Below are positions 35,405-44,525 of a DNA stretch of 64,000 nt, piece by piece. A model generated the notes under the pieces. That model was not told where the DNA came from. It saw only the letters and a list, made by a program, of their open reading frames with translations, and did not search any database. Made by a program: the position numbers and the translations under genes. The stretch spans positions 1 through 64,000 of the forward strand of contig JBCBRH010000006.1 in assembly GCA_039819785.1 (NCBI GenBank), read 5' to 3'. The stretch is from JBCBRD01 sp039819785. GTDB lineage: Bacteria; Pseudomonadota; Alphaproteobacteria; Rhizobiales; Hyphomicrobiaceae. Numbering within the stretch: position 1 is the stretch's first letter; each line of letters opens with the position of its first letter.

Positions 35405-36372
35405 TGCCAGCCAACACAGCTGAAAAGCGCGACCACCAGATCTCGAACACCGCCAGCGACTTCGCCGACGCGCTTTTCGACGGCCTGACCAAAGGCGAAA
35501 AATCCATACCCTGCCGCTTCCTTTACGATGCCAAAGGGAGCGACCTGTTTGAACAGATCACCCGCCAACCGGAGTACTACCCCACGCGAACCGAAGCGGC
35601 GATCCTGAAGACGTGCGCCCCTCACATCGTGGCACGATCAAACCCGAACACCGTCCTTGTCGAATTCGGCTCCGGTTCCAGTCTCAAGACAGAAATTCTG
35701 TTGTCGGCCTTCAACCACCTCGCAGCCTACATCCCGCTCGACATCAGCCAGGCTGCCCTTGACGATGCCGTTGGACGCCTGAACGCCCGCTTCCCGAAGT
35801 TATCGATCACACCGATCACAGCTGACTTTTCAGCGCCGATCGACTTGCCTGAAGAATTCTCTGATCACGAACATCTAGGCTTTTTTCCAGGTTCAACCAT
35901 CGGCAACATGGCAGAAGCCGACGCCATCGCCCTGCTAGGGAGCATGCGCGAAACACTCGGCAAAAATGGCCGTTTGGTGATCGGCACAGACCTCGTCAAA
36001 CCACTCGATGTCCTGCTCCCGGCCTATAACGACGAAGCCGGTGTGACAGCTGCGTTCAATCTGAACGTGCTACGCCATGCAAACCGTGTCATCGGAACAG
36101 ATTTCGATCTGAGCAAGTTCCGCCACGAATCGATCTGGAATGCCGACAAGAGCCGGATTGAGATGCACTTGATCAGCCTCACCGATCAGACAATTCGCGG
36201 CCTGTCGAAGCCCATCACGATCTCCAAGGGCGAGCATCTCCATACTGAGAACTCGCACAAATATACCGTTGAACGCTTCCATCACATCGCCGAAACAGCC
36301 GGCTGGACGCCAACGGAGGTCTGGACGGACCCATCCAACCTCTTTGCTGTTCATGACCTCCGGGCCAGCTGA
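35404..36372 (+). CDS. egtD: L-histidine N-alpha-methyltransferase EgtD
   Basis: 322 residues, family length. SIPCRFLYDAKGSDLFEQIT, PEYYPTRTEAAIL and the SAM-binding VEFGSGSSLKTEILLSAF near residue 80 are diagnostic, with LGFFPGSTIGNM and GTDLVKPLDVLLPAYND following. Trimethylates histidine to hercynine, the substrate for EgtB. Coupled to egtB by TAATG. The pair gives a route to ergothioneine, a thiol antioxidant; the lyase EgtE is not seen nearby and may be elsewhere. Confidence 0.95.
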   Translation: MPANTAEKRDHQISNTASDFADALFDGLTKGEKSIPCRFLYDAKGSDLFEQITRQPEYYPTRTEAAILKTCAPHIVARSNPNTVLVEFGSGSSLKTEILLSAFNHLAAYIPLDISQAALDDAVGRLNARFPKLSITPITADFSAPIDLPEEFSDHEHLGFFPGSTIGNMAEADAIALLGSMRETLGKNGRLVIGTDLVKPLDVLLPAYNDEAGVTAAFNLNVLRHANRVIGTDFDLSKFRHESIWNADKSRIEMHLISLTDQTIRGLSKPITISKGEHLHTENSHKYTVERFHHIAETAGWTPTEVWTDPSNLFAVHDLRAS

Positions 36373-36384
36373 CCGGACCTAAAG

Positions 36385-36424
36385 AAAAAAAGGGCGAGAC
36401 CATTTCGTTACCGTGGTCTCGCCC
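36385..36424. terminator. Bidirectional-looking terminator between egtD and the PcfJ-like gene
   Basis: Ten-base stem GGGCGAGACC (36392-36401) / GGTCTCGCCC (36415-36424). On minus it is followed by TTTTTTTCTTT, a strong tail for the PcfJ-like gene; on plus the tail is only TCTTCC. Confidence 0.88.
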
Positions 36425-36448
36425 TCTTCCAACACGCCTGTCATGGCA

Positions 36449-37597
36449 TCAACGCGCGGACATATGCTGCAACAGCATCGCCGCATGCCGGATGTCGTGC
36501 GGACGCGGCAACTGGCCGTTTGGAAACGCCGCTGGAACGGCCGCAACATGCGGTGCCCAGAGCGCGCGCCACTTGGCATCATCCGTCATCACCTGAGCCG
36601 GATCGACATCCGATCCCGCAACAGGGTTCGACGCATGCTGCAACAACCACATCCGTGCCCGCTCCCAGATCTCTGTCGAAACCCTGGAGTTGCCAGGTCC
36701 CTGCAGCTGAGCAATCTGAGGCAAGCCGTCAGGCTTTCGGGATGGCTGCACCTCCATCGTCGCAATCCGCTGTCCATCTTGGCGGATCCCGAAAATCATG
36801 CAGTATCCCAAAGCAACATCACGGCCGTACGTCCCGACGCAGTGGTCCATCAGACGTCCTTCCTCGTCCAGTTCCTCCGCCGTCTGCAAGACAACGATCG
36901 CGAAGCCGGCCTGCCGGTTGCGCATGCTGTAACGCCCCGGTCCACGCTTCACGGGCTGACGTTCGGCCTGCCTGATAAGCCGCACCGCCCATTCTGAAGC
37001 CGCAGACTGTGCCGTACGCAAGGTCATGCCTTTCGACCACCGCTTGGCGATCCCGGCATGCCCACCAGCTTCAACGTTTTGCGATGCGAAGGCGAATGCG
37101 GCCAACAGCCAGATCGCCTCGAACCGCGCAGGACACGTGCTCTGTACCAACTTCTTCTGAGCACCCACCCACAACGCAAACCGCTCGTCGCCGACACGCA
37201 ATGCATCCAGCACCGCTCTCAGCCACAGGTCCGTATGGCCCTGAGCATTGGGAAGCTGGTTTATCAACCGCCGACCGAAATCGGCGTTGTGCGGCAGATC
37301 CACCAAGGGAACGGTGAACGCTTCAGGCGGCAATTTGCGCGTCCAAACCGGCAACGCCAGGACTCCGGCGACATCCTTCAGCGCCGCACCACTCTTGATC
37401 ATCGCCACAGCCTGACCGCGCTGCTCCACGGACCCGTAACCCGACACCAGCGCGAACGCAGCTGCAGGAAACGACCGCAGAACATCACATAGTGCCGGAG
37501 AGCCCGTCACCAACCGGCGCAAACGACGCCGATAGGGTTTGGGAAAACGAACAAGTTCCAACTCGATCAGTTGCGAGTCTTGATTTTTGACAAACAT
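36449..37597 (-). CDS. PcfJ-like domain protein
   Basis: 382 residues. The C-terminal half carries the PcfJ signature: EELDEEGRLMDHCVGTYGRD, MIFGIRQDGQRIATMEVQPS, and PQIAQLQGPGNSRVS, near residues 240-315. The N-terminal half is helical with no recognised domain. PcfJ-like proteins were first noted on conjugative plasmids and occur in phages and chromosomes; no activity is established. Composition matches the neighbours, but the roughly 700 bp upstream are AT-rich and contain a long hairpin. Followed by a strong terminator, so it is a single-gene unit. Confidence 0.75.
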   Translation of the reverse strand: MFVKNQDSQLIELELVRFPKPYRRRLRRLVTGSPALCDVLRSFPAAAFALVSGYGSVEQRGQAVAMIKSGAALKDVAGVLALPVWTRKLPPEAFTVPLVDLPHNADFGRRLINQLPNAQGHTDLWLRAVLDALRVGDERFALWVGAQKKLVQSTCPARFEAIWLLAAFAFASQNVEAGGHAGIAKRWSKGMTLRTAQSAASEWAVRLIRQAERQPVKRGPGRYSMRNRQAGFAIVVLQTAEELDEEGRLMDHCVGTYGRDVALGYCMIFGIRQDGQRIATMEVQPSRKPDGLPQIAQLQGPGNSRVSTEIWERARMWLLQHASNPVAGSDVDPAQVMTDDAKWRALWAPHVAAVPAAFPNGQLPRPHDIRHAAMLLQHMSAR

Positions 37598-38303
37598 AAC
37601 CAGCCTCGAATATCGAATTTCGAAAAGCAGTTGAAACGTTTGAAATTTGAAATCAGCGCAGCCGTCGTCGCATTCGGAATCGCGTTTCCAAATTTGAACG
37701 AACAGACATGCAATTGGTTTGCCTGAAATTGAATTCGCAAGGCAGATCGCTTTGCAAATTCAATTCAGCCAACAAGCAGCAAAGCCTTCGGAGCACGGGA
37801 GGCGAGCGTTGCATCAGACCCAGTGGACAGGTCCGAGTAAGCGCGAGCCACAGCGCTCAGATGGGGTTGGACGTATGCGGCAAGACCCGCAAAGCCGAAC
37901 ACCTGCCAAGCATAAGCCCGTCCGGGCATGCCGCTATCTCAAATTACGTGAAGGATTGTCGATCATCTGCATCGGCCCAAGGCACAAACCCTGTGACAGA
38001 CCTTCTACAAGCCCAATAAACATGGGTGCAGCTGAGGAATGACCGAGGTCAGTCTAACGACCGGACGTTGCAGATATCTGCCCAACCCTGGCAGACCCCG
38101 CGCGCACCACGCCACGCAGCATCTGCTTTCATAATGAGCAAATGTTGATGGGTTCGTAGCACGTGTCCAAGACCTCTTTGGCGATTGATGACACCAGTCG
38201 TATCTCATACCTCAAAAAACAAATCAAGACAGCAATTCAAATAATCAAGAAAATACCATAATCACAAATCGCCACGATCCATCAAAACGACAGGAAACCA
38301 CAG
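37598..38303. other. AT-rich intergenic region around a long hairpin
   Basis: 706 bp without a convincing gene. The first 170 bp repeat GAAATTTGAAAT-like words (GAATTTCGAAAAG, TTTGAAATTTGAAATC, CCAAATTTGAACG), and 38200-38280 is again AT-rich. A 46-bp inverted repeat lies at 37723-37768. Frames at 37708-38042 have no start signal and no recognisable domain. Confidence 0.5.
37723..37768. repeat. Long imperfect inverted repeat upstream of the PcfJ-like gene
   Basis: Arms CTGAAATTGAATTCGCAA and TTTGCAAATTCAATTCAG pair over about 16 of 18 positions around a ten-base loop. No T-run adjoins it. It stands some 125 bp upstream of the PcfJ-like start and could be an operator, a remnant of a small mobile element or a structured leader. 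Confidence 0.75.
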
Positions 38304-38840
38304 CTATTCTGCTAATGCCTTATCAATCTTGTCGAACATATAGACCCATTTTTCTTTTTGGGCCGAAACAAGTTTGGTCATCCGCTCGCGCAGTCCGACC
38401 AGCAGCGAGCAGTCTGGATTAGCAGCTTCCGACCCCTCTTGCCCAAGCTCGGCAATCTCGCCCAGAAGTTGCTGCGATGTTTCGTCAAAAACATTGATAT
38501 TCTCGTCGCGGACGTAAACGGCCGCGTTCTGCAGAAAGGCTTCGTGGGACCACTTCCGCTTATCTTTCAACTGCCGCAGCTTGGCCTGGAATTTCGGTTT
38601 GTTCTGTCCGTTAAGCGCCCCAAGTGCGCTTCCAGCCTCATCGACAACTGCCTCAAAGTCTCCCCGTGCACAACCGCTTGCATCCTGGGCCGCCGCATCC
38701 GTCGTGAGGCCGATAAAACCAACAGCTCCCAGCCACGTAGCAGCCAGCATGACCAGGCCCCGGCCAAACAATCTTGTGGCTGGGGACTGGGCACGCCCAC
38801 TCCGACAACAGTGGCGATCCAACTTTGACGACGTAATCAA
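38304..38840 (-). CDS. Exported protein of unknown function downstream of parC
   Basis: About 178 residues from a TTG at 38840, two bases after the parC stop and with GGAGCC upstream; an ATG at 38750 would give 148 residues. A basic n-region and hydrophobic stretch (LVMLAATWLGAVGFIGLTT) end in DAAAQDASG, a likely signal peptide. The mature part is helical and charged with two cysteines (CARGDFEAVVDEAGSALG and NPDCSLLVGLRERMTKLV). I recognise no named family. Position suggests co-transcription with parC. Confidence 0.65.
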   Translation of the reverse strand: MITSSKLDRHCCRSGRAQSPATRLFGRGLVMLAATWLGAVGFIGLTTDAAAQDASGCARGDFEAVVDEAGSALGALNGQNKPKFQAKLRQLKDKRKWSHEAFLQNAAVYVRDENINVFDETSQQLLGEIAELGQEGSEAANPDCSLLVGLRERMTKLVSAQKEKWVYMFDKIDKALAE

Positions 38841-38842
38841 AC

Positions 38843-41092
38843 TCAAAGGCTCCACCCAAACTTCAATGATCGCGGGAAGCCCTTCGGCACGGTGCGTCCG
38901 GCCTGGGCCCGCTGCCCGATCCACTCTTCGATTTCGTCCATGCCCACGGTAAACGTCCGCCCGGCCGCATCGACCCAGCTCAATCCATCAGCAGCTTCAA
39001 ACGTGGTGACGTCTGACAGCCCGCCATCCTTGAACCGCTGCAGGATAACGCCCTTGCCGCGTGTCATCTCATTCACTTCCGATGCTTTGAACACAAGCAA
39101 GCGCCGGTTTTCACCCACCGTTGCGATCGTATCACCATCAACTGCGACGACACATCTGGCTTCGTCCGGCTCACTCACATTCAGTACCTGCTTGCCTTTC
39201 CGTGTTGAGGCAACGACGTCCGCCTCAGGAACCAGGAAGCCATAACCAGCCGACGACGCCACCAAAAGCTTACGGTCGGCGACATGCCTGAACGCCGTGA
39301 TGATATCGTGGTTCTGTTCCAGATCGACCATCAGCCGCACCGGTTCGCCGTGCCCTCGACCGCCCGGCAGCTGATGAGCCTCCAGCGTGAAAAACCGCCC
39401 GTTGGTGGCGAAAACCAAAATCTTGTCGGTCGTGTAGGCCTGGAAAGCCTGCTTCAGCTCGTCGCCCTGCTTGAATTCAAGCCTTGAAACATCGTCTTGG
39501 TGGCCCTTCATCGTCCGCAACCAGCCTTTTTCAGACAGGATCACCGTGATAGGCTCTTTTTCGACGAAAGCCTGCTCAAAATCAGCATCCACAACCGGCG
39601 CGTCGCCAAGATCAGACCGGCGAAGGCCAAGTTCAGTGTCCTTACCAAACGTCTTCTTGGTCTGTTTGACTTCCTCGGCAATCCGCTTCCATTGCAGGTC
39701 TTCAGACGCCAGCAGAGCCTTGATCCCATCGCGTTCCTTGGACAGCCGCTCGTGTTCAGCGCGGATTTCAACCTCTTCAAGTTTCGACAAAGCCCGCAAG
39801 CGCAGGTTCAGAACGGCTTCAGCCTGAATATCTGACAACTTGAAGGTCGAAATCAGTTTGGCCTTGGGCTCATCCTCGAACCGGACGATCCTGATCACTT
39901 CCTCGATATTCAGAAAGGCGATCAGATAACCATCAAGCACCTCAAGCCGGTGCTCAATCTTGTTGAGACGAAACTGTGACCGGCGAACGAGAACTTCGAC
40001 ACGGTGCTCAAGCCATTGCTTCAAGACATCGCGCAACGACAGCACGTTGGGGATTTGCCCACCGGACAAAACATTCATGTTCAGCCCGAACCGCACCTCA
40101 AGTTCGGTCAGCTTGAACAGGCTTTCCATCAGGATCGTCGGATCGATCGTACGTGACTTCGGTTCCAGGATCAGCCGCACTTCCTCAGCGGACTCATCAC
40201 GCACATCGCCCAGCAGAGGCAGCTTCTTCTCCGTGAGAAGCTCAGCGATTTTTTCGACCAGCTTGGCCTTTTGCACCTGATAGGGAATTTCGGTGATGAC
40301 AATCTGGTAGCCACCACGCGCTGTTTCTTCCCGGAACCAGCGTGCCCGCAATCGAAAACCGCCGCGTCCGGTCTTGTAAGCCTCAAGGATTTGCGCTTGC
40401 GGCTCGACGATCACGCCACCGGTGGGGAAATCAGGACCCGGCACAAACTCCACGAGTTTTTCGATGGTTGCGTTCGGCGACTTGATCAGGTGAAGGGCTG
40501 CATCACAAAGTTCCGCCAAGTTGTGTGGTGGAATGTTCGTTGCCATGCCAACAGCAATGCCCGAAGACCCGTTCGCCAGCAGGTTTGGGAATGCCGCGGG
40601 AAGAACCGAGGGTTCTTCGGTGGTGTTGTCGAAGGTCAGCCTGAAATCGACGGTATCTTCATCGATACCGTCCAGCAGCAGCTTGGCGACCTCGGTCATC
40701 CGCGTTTCGGTATACCGCATCGCAGCAGCATTATCGCCGTCAATGTTCCCAAAATTGCCCTGGCCATCGACCAGCGGATATCGCACAGCAAAGTCCTGGG
40801 CGAGCCGGACCAGCGCGTCGTAGATCGATTGGTCACCATGAGGGTGATACTTACCAATGACGTCGCCAACGATGCGGGCGCTCTTCTTGTAGCCCTGATC
40901 CGGATTGAGCTTAAGCTCACGCATCGCATACAGAATGCGCCGATGAACAGGCTTCAGCCCATCACGCACATCAGGCAACGCCCGGCCCATGATCGTTGAC
41001 AGGGCATACGCCAGATAACGCTCTTCAAGCGCGTCTTTGAGGTTGACGGGCTCGGAGCCGTCTGGCCCTGGAAGAATCGGTTTGTCACTCAT
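38843..41092 (-). CDS. parC: DNA topoisomerase IV subunit A
   Basis: 749 residues. Type IIA topoisomerase A fold: LEERYLAYALSTIMGRALPD, DGLKPVHRRILYAMRELK, and KYHPHGDQSIYDALVRLAQD; the catalytic tyrosine is in AAMRYTETRMT near residue 125. The sequence GNFGNIDGDNAAAMRYTE and the shorter beta-pinwheel (from about residue 500) favour ParC over GyrA, which is longer and has a GyrA-box. Decatenates replicated chromosomes. ATG at 41092. Its end directly precedes an exported-protein gene. Confidence 0.93.
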   Translation of the reverse strand: MSDKPILPGPDGSEPVNLKDALEERYLAYALSTIMGRALPDVRDGLKPVHRRILYAMRELKLNPDQGYKKSARIVGDVIGKYHPHGDQSIYDALVRLAQDFAVRYPLVDGQGNFGNIDGDNAAAMRYTETRMTEVAKLLLDGIDEDTVDFRLTFDNTTEEPSVLPAAFPNLLANGSSGIAVGMATNIPPHNLAELCDAALHLIKSPNATIEKLVEFVPGPDFPTGGVIVEPQAQILEAYKTGRGGFRLRARWFREETARGGYQIVITEIPYQVQKAKLVEKIAELLTEKKLPLLGDVRDESAEEVRLILEPKSRTIDPTILMESLFKLTELEVRFGLNMNVLSGGQIPNVLSLRDVLKQWLEHRVEVLVRRSQFRLNKIEHRLEVLDGYLIAFLNIEEVIRIVRFEDEPKAKLISTFKLSDIQAEAVLNLRLRALSKLEEVEIRAEHERLSKERDGIKALLASEDLQWKRIAEEVKQTKKTFGKDTELGLRRSDLGDAPVVDADFEQAFVEKEPITVILSEKGWLRTMKGHQDDVSRLEFKQGDELKQAFQAYTTDKILVFATNGRFFTLEAHQLPGGRGHGEPVRLMVDLEQNHDIITAFRHVADRKLLVASSAGYGFLVPEADVVASTRKGKQVLNVSEPDEARCVVAVDGDTIATVGENRRLLVFKASEVNEMTRGKGVILQRFKDGGLSDVTTFEAADGLSWVDAAGRTFTVGMDEIEEWIGQRAQAGRTVPKGFPRSLKFGWSL

Positions 41093-41321
41093 AACAACCG
41101 ACTAGGCCCCCAGCGCCCGAAGCTCAAGTGCTGCCTCGACACGCGCGCAGCCAAAATGTGAAGAGCCGCCCACCACTTCGCCCAAAACGTTGGATAACAA
41201 TCAACGCTTGCAGGGTGCCCAAGCAACGTGTTGAATTTTACCACAATGGGTGGGCTCTCATCGCTTCGCCAAAAACCATGTTGGCTCAACCAGCACAGAC
41301 AGCTGCCTCACCGGAGATCCC

Positions 41322-42110
41322 ATGACACCGGCACTTCCCGATGTACCCGTGGTCGAAGCCCAGATCATCGCCTTGACCAATGAAGTGCGCGCTGAACAGA
41401 GCCTGGCACCTGTGCGCCGAAATTCACAATTGGATCAGGCCGCCATCGACTATGCCAGACTGCTCGCCGCAACCAACCAGTTCGCCCACGACGCGGACGG
41501 CCGCGGACCGGAGGACCGGGCACAAGATGCCGGCTACACGTACTGCCAAATCGCCGAGAATCTGGCCCTTCACCTGAACTCCCGGGGGTTTTCTTCAAAC
41601 GGGCTTGCCGAACTTGCAATGGAGGGCTGGCTCAATTCCCCCGGACATCGGCGAAACCTGCTTCAGCCCCATGTCACCGAAATCGGGATGGCCGTGGTGC
41701 GCGCGCCAGACAAACACCCAAAATACATCTCCGTTCAGTTGTTCGGACGGCCACAAAGCGAGGCCTACAGCTTCCAGGTGTCAAATTCATCCGCCACAAC
41801 CATAACGTATGCCTACGGCGGCGAAACACATGATGTGAAACCAGGCTTCGCCGTGCGCCACAGTGATTGCGTACCCAATACTCTGGAGTTCACAGGCGCG
41901 AGAAAGTCTGGCCGGGAGGTCCGCCTCAAATCACGCTTTGCCGCCTCTGACGGCCGGGTCTATGTCGTCAAAGGACAATCGACAGGTGCCGTCTCCGTAA
42001 GTGTCGAACAAAAGCGGACACTCTCGCGCAACCGGATAAACCGTCAGTCTGCAACAACGTCTAAGCGACCATCCGCAAACGCCGTTCCGCCACTGCCCGT
42101 CCGGCCGTAA
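41322..42110 (+). CDS. CAP (SCP/PR-1-like) domain protein
   Basis: 262 residues from ATG 41322, with CGGAGATCCC upstream. Residues 10-135 form a CAP domain: IIALTNEVRAEQSLAPVRRN, LLAATNQFAHDADGRG (first His), YTYCQIAENLALHL (Glu), MEGWLNSPGHRRNLLQPHVT (second His), TEIGMAVVRA. The C-terminal part is a beta-rich extension and a basic tail (KRTLSRNRINRQSATTSKRP). No signal peptide is visible from this start or from the longer frame at 41250, unusual for a family that is mostly exported. Function of bacterial CAP proteins is largely unknown. Followed directly by palindromic repeats. Confidence 0.82.
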   Translation: MTPALPDVPVVEAQIIALTNEVRAEQSLAPVRRNSQLDQAAIDYARLLAATNQFAHDADGRGPEDRAQDAGYTYCQIAENLALHLNSRGFSSNGLAELAMEGWLNSPGHRRNLLQPHVTEIGMAVVRAPDKHPKYISVQLFGRPQSEAYSFQVSNSSATTITYAYGGETHDVKPGFAVRHSDCVPNTLEFTGARKSGREVRLKSRFAASDGRVYVVKGQSTGAVSVSVEQKRTLSRNRINRQSATTSKRPSANAVPPLPVRP

Positions 42111-42149
42111 GGTTTGGGACATCCCGAGCAATCCTTTGCGTGCAGGCAC

Positions 42150-42314
42150 AGAGCATGTTCAGGAAAAGTGTACGCGGTTTTCCGCCCGGAACATGCTCCA
42201 AATCAAGAACTTAGAGCATGTTTAGGAAAAGTGTACGCGGTTTTCCGCCCGAAACATGCTCCAAATCAAGAACTCAGAGCCTGTTTGCGAGTCCACGAAT
42301 AGCAAACAGGCTCT
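42150..42314. repeat. Dispersed composite palindromic repeat, copy 2 (module A twice, then module B)
   Basis: Two tandem module A copies (42150-42200 and 42213-42262), each AGAGCATGTT-AGGAAAAGTGTACGCGG to GTTTTCCGCCCG-AACATGCTC, followed by CAAATCAAGAAC spacers, then module B (42276-42314) AGAGCCTGTTTGCGA to AGCAAACAGGCTCT. On minus, the outer edge of module B coincides with the last bases of recO: the TAG stop lies in TAGAGCCTG. Confidence 0.92.
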
Positions 42315-43074
42315 AAAGCCCCACCACGTTGCTCGGCTGGTCCGCCAACCGCCGGCGGAACTGCTCAAGCATGCGTGTCCGTGCATCCGGCAGTTGAAGC
42401 TCTTGCGCTTGTAGCACGCGCGTTTCCAGAAAATGGCCGGTCAACGCAAACCCGGCAATGATATCAGCAAGCCCTGTCCGCCCGCCGCGATCCCCATTTG
42501 GATTGAGGAACGCAGGCAGCGCCAGCAGCCGGTCCTTATAGGGTTCACCAGCACCCATCGAGACAGCACGCCCGCTCTTCGGCGAGACATACACCAAGTC
42601 GTCCGTCTGCCCAGTCGAGGCACATTCGGATAAGTCCAAACCAAACCCCAACTCATTCAGCAGCATCATTTCCCAGCGCACCAGCAATGCCGGCCAGACA
42701 TCGTCGTCATCGAGATAACCCAACACAAACAGTGTCACCTCATAAAGGCTGGCAAACGGGTCCCGCTCCGGCATCAGGCGTAAGAGCGATGTCAGGCTTT
42801 GCAGGCCATTCAACGTCGCAGGATCAGCCATTGCGGTCGCCGCGTAGCCTCGGCGCAACTCAAGGTTCATGGCTCCAAGATGTTCACTCAGCCGCGCCTT
42901 CCAAACAGCGTCGACATGATTGCCCGGCTGGAGGGTCGGTCGCTGCCGCCTGGAGCGTCCACCATGCACGAGCCCCATATGGCGACCGTGCGCACGCGTG
43001 AATAGCTCACAGATTGCGACCGTCTCACCATGGGGACGGACAGACAGAATGATGCCCTCATCTTCCCACTGCAT
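42313..43074 (-). CDS. recO: DNA repair protein RecO
   Basis: 253 residues from ATG 43074 (a GTG one codon earlier is possible). N-terminal OB fold: WEDEGIILSVRPHGETVAIC and GRHMGLVHGGRSRRQRPTLQPGNHVDAVW; helical C-terminal part with DDVWPALLVRWEMMLLNELGFGLDL and VYVSPKSGRAVSMGAGEPYK. Mediates RecA loading with RecR in the RecF pathway. Alphaproteobacterial members often lack the full zinc cysteine set, as here. Last gene of the block starting at rpoZ/spoT; its stop codon is part of the palindromic repeat. Confidence 0.93.
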   Translation of the reverse strand: MQWEDEGIILSVRPHGETVAICELFTRAHGRHMGLVHGGRSRRQRPTLQPGNHVDAVWKARLSEHLGAMNLELRRGYAATAMADPATLNGLQSLTSLLRLMPERDPFASLYEVTLFVLGYLDDDDVWPALLVRWEMMLLNELGFGLDLSECASTGQTDDLVYVSPKSGRAVSMGAGEPYKDRLLALPAFLNPNGDRGGRTGLADIIAGFALTGHFLETRVLQAQELQLPDARTRMLEQFRRRLADQPSNVVGL

Positions 43075-43131
43075 CACGTGATCTCAAATCCGTTTCTGTG
43101 TGAGGGTTAAAGGATCAGGGGCCATAACCTT

Positions 43132-43530
43132 CTAACTGGAAACAGACGGCCCCTTCGGTTGAAGGCGCGGCTTTGGCGCAACCTGCTTGATCGTACATGG
43201 CTGACCAAGCGCAATGCACTCGTATCGGCCCTCCACAACTTCGCACCTGAGTCGCTTGTTATTGGCAAGCCGCCAACTGGGCTGGGCGATCCCAACGACC
43301 TTGGATCGTGCAAACCAACTGGCCAGCGCGGCGCGCTTGGCAGCTTTTTCTTGAACGTTCTTTTCGATGGCTCCCACCACCAGCGGTTTGCACACCCGCA
43401 CGGCAGCCGCAGCCGGTTCGACAGTCACGGCAACCGCCACGAACCCAAGCACGCTGAAAAACGTGGCCAAGTGTGCCGATCCGGGCGCTGAAACGTCTGC
43501 CAAAACCTGTCCGACTTTTTGCGACATCAT
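43132..43530 (-). CDS. Small exported protein with conserved cysteines, between era and recO
   Basis: About 132 residues. The start may be ATG 43530 or 43527. A hydrophobic stretch (HLATFFSVLGFVAVAVTV) ends in EPAAAAVR, giving a signal peptide, and the mature protein begins VRVCKPLVVGAIEKN, with further cysteines in LRCEVVEGRYECIALGQPC. The pattern (C at the start, A-x-A-x-W-x-x-x-S-W-x-L-A, three late cysteines) matches small alphaproteobacterial exported proteins I have seen without a name. It lies in the era-recO interval on the same strand. Confidence 0.7.
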   Translation of the reverse strand: MMSQKVGQVLADVSAPGSAHLATFFSVLGFVAVAVTVEPAAAAVRVCKPLVVGAIEKNVQEKAAKRAALASWFARSKVVGIAQPSWRLANNKRLRCEVVEGRYECIALGQPCTIKQVAPKPRLQPKGPSVSS

Positions 43531-43550
43531 CAGGCCCGGCAACAATCACG

Positions 43551-44525
43551 TCACGACTTGGGAAACGCCAGACCCATCTCACGGTAGCGCTCGGGATCAC
43601 CACCCCAGCCCTGCCGCACCTTTACAAACAAGAACAAATGCACCGGTTGTTCAATGATTTCAGAGATATCAGCCCGCGCATCCGATGAGATTTGTTTGAT
43701 CGTCTGCCCGCCTTTACCCAGCACAATGGCCTTTTGGCTGTCGCGCTCTACATAGATCGTCTGCTCCACCCGAACCGATTTGTTGCGCAACACTTTCCAG
43801 TCAGACGTCTCAACCGTAATGGCGTAGGGCAACTCATCATGGAGGCGATGGTAAATCTTCTCGCGTGTGATTTCAGCCGCCAACATCCGGATTGGCAGAT
43901 CAGACATCTCATCTTCCGGATAGTGCCAGGCCCCCTCGGGCACGGCCTTCGCAAGATAATCGCGCAAGGCATCAAGCCCGTCCGAATTCAGCGCCGAAAT
44001 CATGAACACCTCGTCAAAGGTCGCACGTTCGGTCACCTTCGCAACAAGTTCCAGTAACGACGCCTTGTCCGCCAGCCGGTCGATCTTGTTGATCAGCAGA
44101 ATTTTCTGCCGTCCAGGCGCGCCGTCAAGCTTATCGACAATCCGCACAACGTCGTCGGTCAGCCCCTTTTGAGCATCGATGATGAGTGCCACGATATCGG
44201 CATCACCAGCACCGCCCCAAGCCGCTTCAACCATGGCCTTGTCAAGCAATCGCTTGGGCTGGAAAATGCCAGGCGTATCCAGAAAAACCAACTGGCTGTC
44301 GCCGTGCGCAACAATCCCGCGGACCGGTGCACGCGTCGTCTGCACCTTATGCGAGACAATGGTGACCTTGGCCCCGACAAGCGCATTCACCAACGTCGAC
44401 TTTCCAGCATTTGGCGCACCAACAACAGCGATGAACCCGCAGCGTCGACCGGACTGATCACGGTCTGGCTTATCGGCTGATGTCCCGCCACCACCACCGC
44501 TGTCAGTGCCGTCAGTGTTTGTCAT
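43551..44525 (-). CDS. era: GTPase Era
   Basis: 324 residues from ATG 44525. GTPase motifs: FIAVVGAPNAGKSTLVNALV (G1), FLDTPGIFQPK (G3), LLINKIDRLAD (G4); KH domain at the end with IVLGKGGQTIKQISSDARAD. The extra N-terminal 20 residues (Gly/Asp-rich GTDSGGGGGTSADKPDRD) are low complexity. Era binds the 3-prime end of 16S rRNA and is needed for 30S assembly. Start overlaps the rnc 3-prime end by 14 bp, so translation is probably coupled. Confidence 0.96.
   Translation of the reverse strand: MTNTDGTDSGGGGGTSADKPDRDQSGRRCGFIAVVGAPNAGKSTLVNALVGAKVTIVSHKVQTTRAPVRGIVAHGDSQLVFLDTPGIFQPKRLLDKAMVEAAWGGAGDADIVALIIDAQKGLTDDVVRIVDKLDGAPGRQKILLINKIDRLADKASLLELVAKVTERATFDEVFMISALNSDGLDALRDYLAKAVPEGAWHYPEDEMSDLPIRMLAAEITREKIYHRLHDELPYAITVETSDWKVLRNKSVRVEQTIYVERDSQKAIVLGKGGQTIKQISSDARADISEIIEQPVHLFLFVKVRQGWGGDPERYREMGLAFPKS

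Noticed and set aside
37708..38042. Two overlapping plus-strand frames upstream of the PcfJ-like gene
   Set aside because: They run through the hairpin and AT-rich words, lack start signals and match nothing recognisable.
42114..42302. Plus-strand open frame of 62 codons
   Set aside because: It is a translation of the tandem palindromic modules (ACSGKVYAVFRPEHAPN twice), with no start signal.
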